DNA from: Candidatus Dormiibacterota bacterium
GTDB taxonomy: Bacteria > Chloroflexota > Dormibacteria > Dormibacterales > Dormibacteraceae
Direction: 5' to 3'
Assembly (NCBI GenBank): GCA_955652675.1
Contig: CATPBP010000058.1
Location: 1 to 61,652 of the forward strand
Length of the DNA stretch: 61,652 nucleotides
Shown: piece by piece, positions 27,691-38,684 of the stretch
Position numbering within the stretch: the first letter of the stretch is position 1
Layout of the letters: each line of letters opens with the position of its first letter
Position numbers and translations under genes: made by a program
The notes under the pieces: model-generated
The model's input: only the letters and a program-made list of their open reading frames with translations
Databases searched by the model: none
Told to the model about the DNA's origin: nothing

Positions 27691-27933
27691 ATGTGCCGAA
27701 GTATCAAGACGCTGCGCCGCCGCGAGGAGCCAGCGAGTCCCGAAGAGATCGAGGCGGCCGCCCGGCAGTTCGTGCGCAAAGTCAGCGGCTTCCAGCGGCC
27801 CTCTCGGGCCAACGAGGACGTCTTCGAGGAGGCCATCGAGGAGATCGCAGCGTCATCGCGCCGGCTGCTCGACAGCCTGGTGGTGCCGGGGGGCGGAGCG
27901 CGCCTCAGCGCGGAGGCGGCCGGCCGGGAATAG
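27691..27933 (+). CDS. DUF2277 family protein
   Basis: The 80-residue product MCRSIKTLRRREEPASPEEI onward matches DUF2277 (PF10041): CRSIKTLR, AARQFVRKVSGFQRPSRANE and EEAIEEIAASSRRLLDSL. It is small, helical and cytoplasmic; the family has no known function. The ATG at 27691 is preferred over an upstream in-frame ATG (27628) because the family begins with MCRSIK and the -10 box ends 6 nt before it. Confidence 0.85.
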   Translation: MCRSIKTLRRREEPASPEEIEAAARQFVRKVSGFQRPSRANEDVFEEAIEEIAASSRRLLDSLVVPGGGARLSAEAAGRE

Positions 27934-27978
27934 GCGGCGCGTAACGGATTCAGCCGCCCCTGACACTATTCATACGGC

Positions 27979-28527
27979 ATGTTGGGTTCGGGCAGGCGGC
28001 GCTGGCTGCTGGTGGGGCTGGGGGCCGCGCTGGTGCTTGCCGCGGTTCCGGTTACCGCCTTCGTGGTCATTCCGATATTCGCCCAATCGACGCTCAACGA
28101 GCCGGCTCCGCACGGGCTGGCTCGTCTGAGCCCGAGTGCGGCAGCCACACCGGGCGCCACCGTGGCCGCCACACCCGCACCCCGGGGCCCCCAGCAGCTG
28201 GCAGCGGGCGCGCTGCAGCGCATCGACACCGTTCACTATGGAAGCGGCCAGGTGCTGGTCGTGGAGGCGGACGGAGCGCGCTATGTGCGGTTTCAAGATG
28301 TGAACATCTCCGCCGCACCAAACCTCTACGTTTATCTTTCAGACCGGCGGGACGGTGCGCCCGGCAACTACGTGGACCTGGGTCCGGTCAAGGCGACCAA
28401 GGGGTCCTTCAACCAGGAGATACCGGCGCAGGCCGACCTGGCGAAGGTGGGCTCCGTCGTCCTCTGGTGCCGGGCGTTCAGCGTTACCGTCACCTACGCA
28501 CCACTGCAGTCCGGCGGCTTGACCTGA
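27979..28527 (+). CDS. DM13-domain protein, membrane-anchored
   Basis: The 182-residue protein has an N-terminal membrane segment (RWLLVGLGAALVLAAVPVTA), an Ala/Pro linker and a DM13 domain (about 72-178): GALQRIDTVHYGSGQVLVVE, YVRFQDVNISAAPNLYVYLS, GSFNQEIPAQADLAKVGSVV and VVLWCRAFSVTVTYAPL. DM13 domains are extracytoplasmic and contain a near-invariant cysteine (present in LWCRAF); a redox or electron-transfer role has been proposed. It lies 16 nt upstream of gnd on the same strand and may be co-transcribed. Confidence 0.82.
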   Translation: MLGSGRRRWLLVGLGAALVLAAVPVTAFVVIPIFAQSTLNEPAPHGLARLSPSAAATPGATVAATPAPRGPQQLAAGALQRIDTVHYGSGQVLVVEADGARYVRFQDVNISAAPNLYVYLSDRRDGAPGNYVDLGPVKATKGSFNQEIPAQADLAKVGSVVLWCRAFSVTVTYAPLQSGGLT

Positions 28528-28543
28528 ACGGAGGATCTGAGAG

Positions 28544-29566
<1,023 letters not shown>

Positions 29567-29567
29567 G

Positions 29568-31043
29568 ATGAAGACGACGGTGACGGGGCCAACCCAGCCT
29601 GCCGCAGCCCGACGCACTGCCCCCAAGCCGCCAAACCATGTGATCGTCCTGTTCGGCGCGACGGGCGACCTGGCTCATCGCAAGCTGCTGCCGGGCCTCT
29701 ACCAGCTGGCTCACGTCGGCCTGCTCCCCGACGGCTACCGGATCATCGGCTCCGCCCCCGCGCAGTTCGCGATAAGCGACGACGATTTCCGCAAGCTGGC
29801 GCGCAAGGCCACCCAGGAGTTCAGCGGAGCCACCATAGACGAGGAGAAGTGGCGCGGCTTCGCTGAGCGCCTCAGCTTCGCGCCGGCCGACCCGGACCGC
29901 CCCGACCCTCTGGTACAGGCGGTGCAGCGGGCGGAGAAAGACATCGGCGGTGACGTCCTTCGCCTCTATCACCTTGCCATCCCGCCGTCCGCCTTCACCT
30001 CGATGATCGGCATGCTGGGCGCCACTGGCCTGGCCAAGAACGCCAGGGTGATCATCGAGAAGCCGTTCGGCCACGACCTCGAGTCTGCGCGGAAGCTGAA
30101 CCGCGTCGTTCACTCTGTGTTCAAAGAGGACGACGTCTTCCGAATCGACCACTTCCTGGGTAAGGAGTCGGTTGACAACATCCTGGCGCTCCGTTTCGCC
30201 AACGGTTTGTTCGAGCCGGTCTGGAACCGCTCGCACATCGACTACGTGCAGGTGGACGTGCCGGAGACGCTGTCGATCGGCAGCCGCGGTGCTTTCTACG
30301 AGCAGACCGGCGCCTTCAGGGACATGGTGGTCACCCACCTTTTCCAGGTGCTCGGGTTCGTCGCCATGGAGCCGCCGACCTCACTGACCGCCAGGGCGCT
30401 GACAGACGAGAAGGTAAAGGTCTTCGAGGCTATGAAGCCCGTGAACCCTGCCCGGGTCGTGCGCGGCCAGTACGAGGGCTACCGCTCAGAGGCCGGGGTG
30501 GCGCCCGATTCGGACGTCGAGACCTTCGTCGCCCTCGAGGTCGGAATCGACACCTGGCGCTGGTCGGGTGTCCCTTTCTACCTCCGGACCGGAAAGAGCC
30601 TGGCCGAGTCCAGGCAGGTGCTCACCATCGGCTTCAAGGAGCCGCCGCGGCGAATGTTTCAGCTGGAAGAGGGCGAGAGCTTCGACCCCAACGAGCTGGT
30701 GATCGACTTCGCCGATCCCGGCTCCATCACCGCGCATTTTCTGGCCAAGGTCCCGGGGCCCACGATGGAGCTGGGCCCCGCGCATATGACCTTCAAGTAC
30801 GGCGAGTCGTTCTGTTCCGCGGTGGGACTCGAGGCTTATCAGCGACTGCTCCACGACGCGATGATCGGCGACCACACCCTGTTCACCCGGGCCGACGGTA
30901 TCGAGCGGCTCTGGGAGATCTCGACGCCGCTCCTCCAACAGCCGCCACCCGTACATCCCTACGCCCCCGGCTCCTGGGGTCCCGCCGCGATACACCAGTT
31001 GATCGCACCCTACCGCTGGCACCTACCAGAGCAAGAGCACTAG
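29568..31043 (+). CDS. zwf: Glucose-6-phosphate 1-dehydrogenase
   Basis: The 491-residue enzyme makes 6-phosphogluconolactone and NADPH in the first step of the oxidative pentose phosphate route. It shows the Rossmann motif LFGATGDLAHRKLLPGLY, VIIEKPFGHDL, the active-site RIDHFLGKESVDNILALRFA and FYLRTGKSL. ATG 29568 follows the gnd stop by one base, giving a coupled gnd-zwf operon. A Pro/Ala-rich start (residues 1-22) is not conserved in the family. No 6-phosphogluconolactonase gene is visible here. Confidence 0.95.
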   Translation: MKTTVTGPTQPAAARRTAPKPPNHVIVLFGATGDLAHRKLLPGLYQLAHVGLLPDGYRIIGSAPAQFAISDDDFRKLARKATQEFSGATIDEEKWRGFAERLSFAPADPDRPDPLVQAVQRAEKDIGGDVLRLYHLAIPPSAFTSMIGMLGATGLAKNARVIIEKPFGHDLESARKLNRVVHSVFKEDDVFRIDHFLGKESVDNILALRFANGLFEPVWNRSHIDYVQVDVPETLSIGSRGAFYEQTGAFRDMVVTHLFQVLGFVAMEPPTSLTARALTDEKVKVFEAMKPVNPARVVRGQYEGYRSEAGVAPDSDVETFVALEVGIDTWRWSGVPFYLRTGKSLAESRQVLTIGFKEPPRRMFQLEEGESFDPNELVIDFADPGSITAHFLAKVPGPTMELGPAHMTFKYGESFCSAVGLEAYQRLLHDAMIGDHTLFTRADGIERLWEISTPLLQQPPPVHPYAPGSWGPAAIHQLIAPYRWHLPEQEH

Positions 31044-31045
31044 TT

Positions 31046-31066
31046 CCCTCCCCCTTCTGGGGAGGG
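31046..31066. terminator. CCCTCCCC/GGGGAGGG hairpin after zwf
   Basis: An 8-bp perfect stem with a 5-nt loop (CTTCT) begins 3 nt after the zwf stop. There is no T-run, so it may be a terminator aid or a dispersed palindrome; a second such hairpin lies at 31103-31123. Confidence 0.45.
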
Positions 31067-31085
31067 CCAGGGAGCGGCTAGTTCG

Positions 31086-31589
31086 CTAAGACTCCCACCC
31101 AACCCTCCCAGCAATGGGGAGGGAGGACTCGTGCCAGAGCGCCGAACGGTCTTGCTCGGGCGACAGGCCGGCCGCGACCTCTGCCCTCCTGACCATGGCT
31201 CGATCCCTGTCGTAGCTGAGCACGTTGAGCGCCTTTTCGGAAGTCACCCAGCGAAGCCGGTCCACCTCGCGACTTCGCCGGAAACGACCGCTGATCGGCC
31301 GCATCAGCCAGAAGCAGGTGATCTTGCCACGGCCTCTGCGATCGAGGTAGAAGGCACAGCCGAGCGGTCGAAGCAGCTGGCAGCGGAGACCCGTCTCCTC
31401 TTCCACCTCGCGGAGGGCCGCCGCCTCTGCCGTCTCGCCGGCGTCGAGCTTTCCCTTGGGGAGCGTCCAGTCGTCTGAGGACGGCCTGTGAATGACCGCG
31501 ACCTGGTGTCTCTTTCCACCGGCGGCCCGGAGAACCACGCCGCCCGCCGCCCTCAGCGGAGTTGGGGAAAGTTCGGGGCGATCCGCCAC
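31086..31589 (-). CDS. NUDIX hydrolase (MutT-like), paralogue of the one at 34263
   Basis: The 167-residue protein carries a full NUDIX box (GKLDAGETAEAAALREVEEETGL) after AVIHRPSSDDWTLPKGKLD. It closely resembles the NUDIX protein at 34263-34703 (shared RPxxDDWxxPKGKLD, REVEEETGLRCxLLRPL and LSYDRDRA segments), so the two are paralogues flanking the polyphosphate block. Such enzymes hydrolyse nucleoside di- or triphosphates or dinucleoside polyphosphates. The C-terminal tail (about 15 residues) is encoded by a CCCTCCC/GGGAGGG palindrome (31103-31123), which may have been acquired late. Confidence 0.85.
   Translation of the reverse strand: MADRPELSPTPLRAAGGVVLRAAGGKRHQVAVIHRPSSDDWTLPKGKLDAGETAEAAALREVEEETGLRCQLLRPLGCAFYLDRRGRGKITCFWLMRPISGRFRRSREVDRLRWVTSEKALNVLSYDRDRAMVRRAEVAAGLSPEQDRSALWHESSLPIAGRVGWES
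31103..31123. repeat. CCCTCCC/GGGAGGG palindrome inside NUDIX gene 3' end
   Basis: A 7-bp perfect stem closely resembling the hairpin 50 nt away at 31046-31066 and the one at 10501-10519, located within the last codons of the NUDIX gene. Confidence 0.5.
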
Positions 31590-31612
31590 TTCCCCTGACG
31601 GTAAGCGCGAGT

Positions 31613-31642
31613 GGTTAAGGTCGGGGGCTTTGCCGGTTAAGG
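31613..31642. promoter_or_regulatory. GGTTAAGG direct repeats, candidate regulator site
   Basis: Two exact GGTTAAGG copies (31613-31620, 31635-31642) are 22 nt apart, two helical turns, and an inverted CTTAAC lies at 31691-31696. They sit in the 156-nt divergent gap between the NUDIX gene and the small membrane protein gene. Confidence 0.35.
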
Positions 31643-31745
31643 GTCGTGCAGGGATGCATGTCGCCGCTCCGTCGACGAAAGGTCGCGATTCTTAACAGCC
31701 CGGATTTCGGGCACCCGGCCGTCGCAGCCAACCCTTGAGCTCAGA

Positions 31746-31997
31746 ATGGGAAGCGGCCCTATCTTCTTCGGCTGGCCCGCGGATGCACGGGGCCTCAGCG
31801 AGGAGGCCACTGAGGTGCCCGCCGGTTTCGAGCGGCTATTCACAGGGGACGGCGGACCCCCACATCTTCCAGATGAGCCCGACCGAGATCCCGGAAAGCC
31901 GTCCAGAGGTCTCCACGGAACGCTGTTCTTCCTGCTCGGGCTCTGCTGCGGATTGTTGAGCGCCTACCTGATCTATCACGTTGGGGGCCGCTGGTGA
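31746..31997 (+). CDS. Small membrane protein
   Basis: The 83-residue product has an acidic, Gly/Pro-rich N-terminal part (GDGGPPHLPDEPDRDPGKPS) and one C-terminal membrane segment (GTLFFLLGLCCGLLSAYLIY) with two adjacent cysteines. No family is recognised. Its TGA overlaps the GTG start of the next gene by 4 nt, so the two are translationally coupled and probably act together in the membrane. Confidence 0.5.
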   Translation: MGSGPIFFGWPADARGLSEEATEVPAGFERLFTGDGGPPHLPDEPDRDPGKPSRGLHGTLFFLLGLCCGLLSAYLIYHVGGRW

Positions 31998-32419
31998 GGC
32001 GCCGTCCGCAGGGAGTTGGCGAAGGGGCGGCCCTGACGTTGAGCGCGGAACCGGTTGTCGCCGTCACGCCGGTAGTGGTCAGTCGCGCAAGTGAGAAGGA
32101 ACGCCTACTCAAGGCGGTCGCCTTCGGCGTGTGTCTGACAGCCGTCGCCGCCCTGTGGTTTCTCATCCCGGCCGCAATCAGCTGGCTGGCCGGGCTCCTA
32201 CTTCACTGGCCGGCGCTGCCGGCGGGCTCTCCTCAGTCCGATCTGTATCGCGGTCTCGAACATCTGTTGACCGGCAACTCGTCAGGCGACCGCGTGCGTC
32301 AATTCGATTTCGATTCGCGTGTCTTACTTTTCACGCCGCTGTTAGGTGTGATCGGTTTCGTCTATTCCTTCGGCCAGTCAGCGCCCTCCGCCGTCCACCC
32401 GACCGACGGCGCATGTTAA
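31994..32419 (+). CDS. Hypothetical membrane protein
   Basis: The 141-residue product has two likely membrane segments, AVAFGVCLTAVAALWFLIPA extending into a second hydrophobic stretch, and LLFTPLLGVIGFVYSFG near the C-terminus, with a polar region between. No domain is recognised. The GTG start lies within the stop of the upstream gene (GTGA). It may form a complex with that small membrane protein. Confidence 0.5.
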   Translation: MRRRPQGVGEGAALTLSAEPVVAVTPVVVSRASEKERLLKAVAFGVCLTAVAALWFLIPAAISWLAGLLLHWPALPAGSPQSDLYRGLEHLLTGNSSGDRVRQFDFDSRVLLFTPLLGVIGFVYSFGQSAPSAVHPTDGAC

Positions 32420-32430
32420 GCTGCCGAACC

Positions 32431-32778
32431 ATGGCACCGAAGGTTAAGAAACAGACAAAAATCATGGCGAAACTGGCAAAGAGGGTCTCACAGCTGGAGA
32501 AGCAGCAGAAGAAGGTAGCGGAGCTGACAGAGGAGATTCGCGAGCTGCGAGCAGCCTCCGAGCCGACGACCGCGACGGCGGCCGCGGTGAGCTCACCCGC
32601 TTCCGACGAATCCTCTCAGGGGAACGGCCGAGCCAGGTCTTCGAGCGGCGACGGCAACTCGCGCAGGCGCGGGGCCGCCCGGACCACCGCTTCGGGAACG
32701 TCGAGGTCCGCCTCTGGCAGCTCCAGGTCCTCCTCCAGCGGGCGCGGCCGGCGCCGGACGGATACCGGCCGAGCCTAA
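32431..32778 (+). CDS. Basic coiled-coil protein with Ser/Arg-rich tail
   Basis: The 115-residue product begins MAPKVKKQTKIMAKLAKRVS, forms a Lys/Gln/Glu coiled coil (LEKQQKKVAELTEEIRELRA) and ends in a long Ser/Arg/Gly-rich tail (SRSASGSSRSSSSGRGRRRT). The strong positive charge and low complexity suggest binding to nucleic acid or polyphosphate, which would fit the adjoining polyphosphate genes, but this is inference. A TAAGCT -10-like box (32417-32422) is 8 nt before the ATG. Its stop overlaps that of the convergent ROK gene. Confidence 0.6.
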   Translation: MAPKVKKQTKIMAKLAKRVSQLEKQQKKVAELTEEIRELRAASEPTTATAAAVSSPASDESSQGNGRARSSSGDGNSRRRGAARTTASGTSRSASGSSRSSSSGRGRRRTDTGRA

Positions 32779-33728
32779 GCGCCCCCCAGGACGGCGGCGC
32801 CGACCGCGCCGCCCAGGTCGCCTAGCTCCGTGGAAAGAAGCTTCGGCGGCCGTTCCGGTACATGGAGTCGGGGATTCATGGCTTCCGCGACGCGGTCCAC
32901 GAAGGGCCGGCCAAGCCGGTCTCCCAATCCGCCGCCGATGACGATGGCCTCGAGATCGAGCAGGTTCTGAGCGTTGGCGAGGGCGATTCCAAGTGCCCAG
33001 ACCGCCTGGTCGACGAGCTGCACGACGACAGGGTCGTGCTTGGCAAGGGCCTTGGCGATGACGCCGCTGGTTGCGCGGTCCCGGCCCCTCTCCTTCATGA
33101 CGTCGAAGAGCTTGGTGCGCCGGCCCTTCGCCTTCCAGCGACGGGCCGTTTCCTCCATCGACCGGCGGCCGGCGTATGCCTCGAGGTGTCCGAGCTGGCC
33201 GCAGCCACACCTGCGCCCCCCGTCTCTGACGAGCGTGTGACCGATCTCGCCGGCGGCGCCGAGGCCTTCGCGTAGTTCGCCGTCGAGCACCAGGCCACCA
33301 CCCACCCCGGTGCCGACGAACACTCCCAGAAAGTCCTTGTAGGGGCGGCCTGCTCCCTGCCTCCACTCACCCAGGACTGCCACCCGAACGTCGTTGTCGA
33401 GCTTCACCGGCACACCGCCGAGGGACTTGGAGAGCGTGTCCCCGAGTTGAATCGGACCGACCTCGAAGCCCGGCACGTTGGGCGAGCTGGCCACGGTGGT
33501 GCCCTGGATGACACCCGGCGAGCCCACGCCGATGCTTGCCAGACCATCGAGCGGTTCGTTTCCGAAATGCATGGCGCTCTTCACCGATTCGGCCATCGCC
33601 GCGAGAACCGCGTCGGCGCCGGTCTGCGGCGTCGCCACCCGGGACCGGCCCACGATCTCGCTCTCCCTCAGGATCACGGTCTGGATCTTGGTGCCGCCGA
33701 GGTCTATTCCCGCAACAAGTTCACTCAT
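32775..33728 (-). CDS. ROK-family sugar kinase (glucokinase-like)
   Basis: The 317-residue protein has the ROK layout: phosphate motif AGIDLGGTKIQTVIL, catalytic Asp-113 in KLDNDVRVAVLGEW, GVGGGLVLDGEL and the zinc region EIGH (His-164) followed by CGCGQLGHLE (Cys-174, Cys-176, His-181). The family consensus has a third Cys where His-181 is found. It probably phosphorylates glucose; ROK proteins include both ATP-glucokinase and polyphosphate glucokinase. The nearby ppk1 block makes polyphosphate use conceivable, but the sequence alone reads as GlcK-like. ATG 33728 removes a 13-residue non-conserved extension. Confidence 0.85.
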   Translation of the reverse strand: MSELVAGIDLGGTKIQTVILRESEIVGRSRVATPQTGADAVLAAMAESVKSAMHFGNEPLDGLASIGVGSPGVIQGTTVASSPNVPGFEVGPIQLGDTLSKSLGGVPVKLDNDVRVAVLGEWRQGAGRPYKDFLGVFVGTGVGGGLVLDGELREGLGAAGEIGHTLVRDGGRRCGCGQLGHLEAYAGRRSMEETARRWKAKGRRTKLFDVMKERGRDRATSGVIAKALAKHDPVVVQLVDQAVWALGIALANAQNLLDLEAIVIGGGLGDRLGRPFVDRVAEAMNPRLHVPERPPKLLSTELGDLGGAVGAAVLGGA

Positions 33729-33779
33729 CTGGGATGGATATTGTCGCTGTTTACGGAGCGACAACACAGAGCAGCCTGG

Positions 33780-34247
33780 TCAAGCCTCGCGTGGGGGCAG
33801 GTAGCGGGCACTGGTCAGCTCCCCGTTCTTCTCCTGCAGCAGCCAGGCGCCTCCCTTCTCGTTGCGGAAGCCGTCTGGCTGAACCAGTCCGCGTTCGATC
33901 AAGAAGTCGCCCAGCTCCGCCATCACGTCCCCGTGGGTGCAGAGGGCGGACGGCGTACCGGTCAATTCTTTGAAGAGCCGCAGCACCCGCGTCAGCCCGG
34001 CGCCTTCGGCCAGGTCCTCCGTGGTCTCCACGGGCAGCCCCCGACCTTCGGCCAGCGGTTCCACCGTCTGTACGCAGCGGAGGTAGGGGCTGGAGAGTAT
34101 CCGGCGCAGGTCCACGTCGGCGAGGGTCCGAGCCAGCGCCTCGGCCTGCCGCCGTCCCTTCTTTCCCAATGGACGGAGCCTGTCGTTGCCCTGCCAGCGA
34201 TCCCGCCTGCCCGCGTCCGCGTGGCGGATGATGACCAGCACCGCCAT
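33780..34247 (-). CDS. SixA-like histidine phosphatase
   Basis: The 155-residue protein belongs to the histidine phosphatase superfamily: the phosphorylated His is in VLVIIRHADAG, the second active-site region is SSPYLRCVQTVEPLAEG and the second His is in ALCTHGDVMAEL. It starts 15 nt after the stop of the NUDIX gene. A NUDIX domain followed by this phosphatase domain is the layout of mycobacterial MutT1, so the two genes look like a split MutT1 that would degrade 8-oxo-dGTP or diadenosine polyphosphates and their products. This is inferred from gene order. Confidence 0.8.
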   Translation of the reverse strand: MAVLVIIRHADAGRRDRWQGNDRLRPLGKKGRRQAEALARTLADVDLRRILSSPYLRCVQTVEPLAEGRGLPVETTEDLAEGAGLTRVLRLFKELTGTPSALCTHGDVMAELGDFLIERGLVQPDGFRNEKGGAWLLQEKNGELTSARYLPPREA

Positions 34248-34262
34248 CTGTCGACCAGCTCC

Positions 34263-34703
34263 CTAGTCGAACCTGGCCAGGAGCGCGAGGGCGCGATCTC
34301 GCTCGTAACTGAGCAGCTCGAGGGACTCCTCGACAGTGAGCCAGCGCAGCTCGTCAACCTCCTCGTTGGGCTGGAAGCTGCCACCGACCGGTTTCATGAC
34401 CCAGTAGAAGACGACCTTGTCGCGCCCCTTGCCGTCTCTGTACTCCGTGCACGCCAGCGGCCTGAGGAGGCGGCAGCGGAGCCCGGTCTCCTCCTCGACC
34501 TCGCGCAGGCCTGCCTCCTCCAGCGTCTCGCCCTGGTCCAGCTTTCCCTTGGGGAAGGCCCAATCGTCGTACCTGGGACGGTGTACCAGTGCGATCTCGA
34601 CCAGCCCCCCCGGACCGGGCCGGCAGACCAGACCGCCCGCGGCCTTGACCACCGCCGCCCCATTGACCCCGCCGATGCTGCGCTCGGGACCGGACCCGCT
34701 CAC
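34263..34703 (-). CDS. NUDIX hydrolase, MutT1-like
   Basis: The 146-residue protein has AAGGLVCRPGPGGLVEIALV, then RPRYDDWAFPKGKLDQGE and a complete NUDIX box (GKLDQGETLEEAGLREVEEETGL). The substrate class is nucleotide polyphosphates; the resemblance to the N-terminal half of MutT1 and the downstream histidine phosphatase favour 8-oxo-(d)GTP or Ap(n)A hydrolysis. Its start overlaps the CYTH/CHAD stop by 4 nt, giving a translationally coupled ppk1-CHAD-NUDIX-phosphatase series. It is paralogous to the NUDIX protein at 31086. Confidence 0.87.
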   Translation of the reverse strand: MSGSGPERSIGGVNGAAVVKAAGGLVCRPGPGGLVEIALVHRPRYDDWAFPKGKLDQGETLEEAGLREVEEETGLRCRLLRPLACTEYRDGKGRDKVVFYWVMKPVGGSFQPNEEVDELRWLTVEESLELLSYERDRALALLARFD

Positions 34704-36179
34704 GCGGGCTTCAGCCAGGTCCGCAGCTTCGCCCGGTTAAGGCGCTTCCAGGCCGCCGGCCACCGGCTCCTGGAGAGGGCCGCCCGCTCGACTTCTTGGG
34801 CGTGAAGCTCGCCGGCGACGAAGGCACGGCGTCCCGACCCGGCGTTCTTACGTAGCCAGTCCTGGGCGACCGCGCTGTCCTGGTGCTCACCCAGCACTGT
34901 CTGGAGGTCGGCCGCGGCGTCGGCGAAGCGCGCGGCCTCCTTGCCGACAACGGGCGCGGCGGCCTCGGCCGCGTATCGCGCGCGCTTGGCGAGGATCCGG
35001 ATGCGGTGCAGCTCCCCGTCCGGAGGCTCGGGGCCGAGCGCCCGGACGGCATCGCGCAGCCGGCGCCACGGCTTCCGCACCAGCGCCGGCAGCACATCGG
35101 TCGCCGGCAGGCTTGCTTCCTCCGTCAGGGCTGGTCGGGAGACGGCTTCGACAAGGCTTTCCAGCAGATCGACGTATCGCTGGCTGGCCATGCCCGCCAA
35201 CAGCTCCTTCCTGGCAGGCTCGACGCTGTCGCCGAGGCGGCGAAGCAGGTCGGCGGCCGGTCGCGCGTCCGCCTGCGGCAACCGGGCGGCCTCGGCGCGA
35301 AGTCGCTCCAGCAACACCTGCGCGTCCCGCACCGCACCCAGCCGCTCGGCCAGCCATCCCAGCTCGTCCCTGAGACGGTTCGCCCACTCCTCCTGGACCA
35401 GCGGCTTGAAGGTGCGCAGGTGGGAGCGGAGCCGGCGCGTGGCAACGCGGGCCTGGTGGATGCTCTCCGGGTCCTCGCCGGTGCGTACGCCTATGTCGTG
35501 GCGCAGGATCTGGGCCACCGCGCTGGAGAAGGCCTGCCGCAGGACGTCGGCGGCGGTGGGTGCCTCCGGTAGCGCGGTCGCCGTCAGCTCCGGCGCCTCC
35601 TGCGCCGCCGGCCCGAGCGCCCGCAGGTGCTTGGCCAGACCGTCGCCGGGAAAGGCGCCGGCCGAGTGAAGACGCTCCAGGAGGGCCGGGAGCAGGCTCT
35701 CGCCGCCCTCCCGCAGCTCGACCTCCACCTCGCGGAACCGTGAGGCGACGCGCCGGCCTTCCAGCACCGAGACCTCGTCGTCGACCACCTCAGCCAGCTC
35801 GGCACCGTCCGAGCCGGTCAGCGTGACTCGCCGCCGCATGGTGGAAAGCCATGCAACCGGCCTCACTTCGGCTCCACGCACGTAAGCGCGAACCAGCCCG
35901 AGGGCCTCGGGGGGCGGAGTGCGAGGGGAGCCGGAGAAGGTCAGCTCCTCCCTCTGGAGGATCTTGTCCCCCCGCGAGCTGTCGGGCAGCTTCAGCGTCC
36001 AGCCTTCGCCTTTTCTGTGTCGCAGGCTGAGTCCCCAGCGTGCCAGGCGGAGGTCGGCGGTGTCGTGGTAGACGGTCTCCTGGCGGTGCTCACTCTCCGG
36101 GCTGGCGGAGACCCCTTCGGCGAGGTCCGAGAACGGCGGGAGTCGAAAGCCGGCGCCGACCGCCAGCTTGATCTCACGC

Positions 36180-38324
<2,145 letters not shown>

Positions 38325-38330
38325 TGATAA

Positions 38331-38336
38331 AGCCTA
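38331..38336 (-). promoter_or_regulatory. -10 element (TAGGCT) of ppk1
   Basis: TAGGCT on the minus strand ends 6 nt before the ppk1 ATG, predicting a leaderless mRNA. Confidence 0.45.
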
Positions 38337-38405
38337 CTTGGCGGGAGACTCTCAGTCACGCTCCGTCACCCGCTCTGTGTGTTCTGTGAGGCGTCGTTGT
38401 CGCGG

Positions 38406-38645
38406 TCAGCGCGATGGTTCTTCGCCGGCGCTATCTGACCCGGGCGGCCGGACCGGCCGGTACTGGTCGCAGATCGGCGACTCGGCACCGGTGTGGAAGT
38501 TCCAGCGCCGGCACCAGGCCAGGCCGTCGAACTGGCGACAGGAGCCGCAGGCGATGGCTGTGTTGGATCGCGCCAGCTTGCGCATCCGGTGCTCTGGGCG
38601 CTCGCCGGGGAACTCCCGGTTCATGGCCTGTCCCAGGCTTCGCAC
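38406..38645 (-). CDS. Small four-cysteine protein
   Basis: The 79-residue product contains ACGSCRQFDGLAWCRRWNFH followed by SPICDQYRPV, that is C-x2-C-x8-C-x13-C with aromatic residues around it, consistent with a zinc or iron-sulphur binding fold. The frame is closed upstream by TAG, so the first start is GTG 38645; ATG 38624 is an alternative. It lies 39 nt after the purH stop and may be co-transcribed with the purine operon. I know no function for it. Confidence 0.5.
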   Translation of the reverse strand: MRSLGQAMNREFPGERPEHRMRKLARSNTAIACGSCRQFDGLAWCRRWNFHTGAESPICDQYRPVRPPGSDSAGEEPSR

Positions 38646-38684
38646 AGCAGTCCCATCGAGGCCGCCATCCTACGCCGGCCCGGA

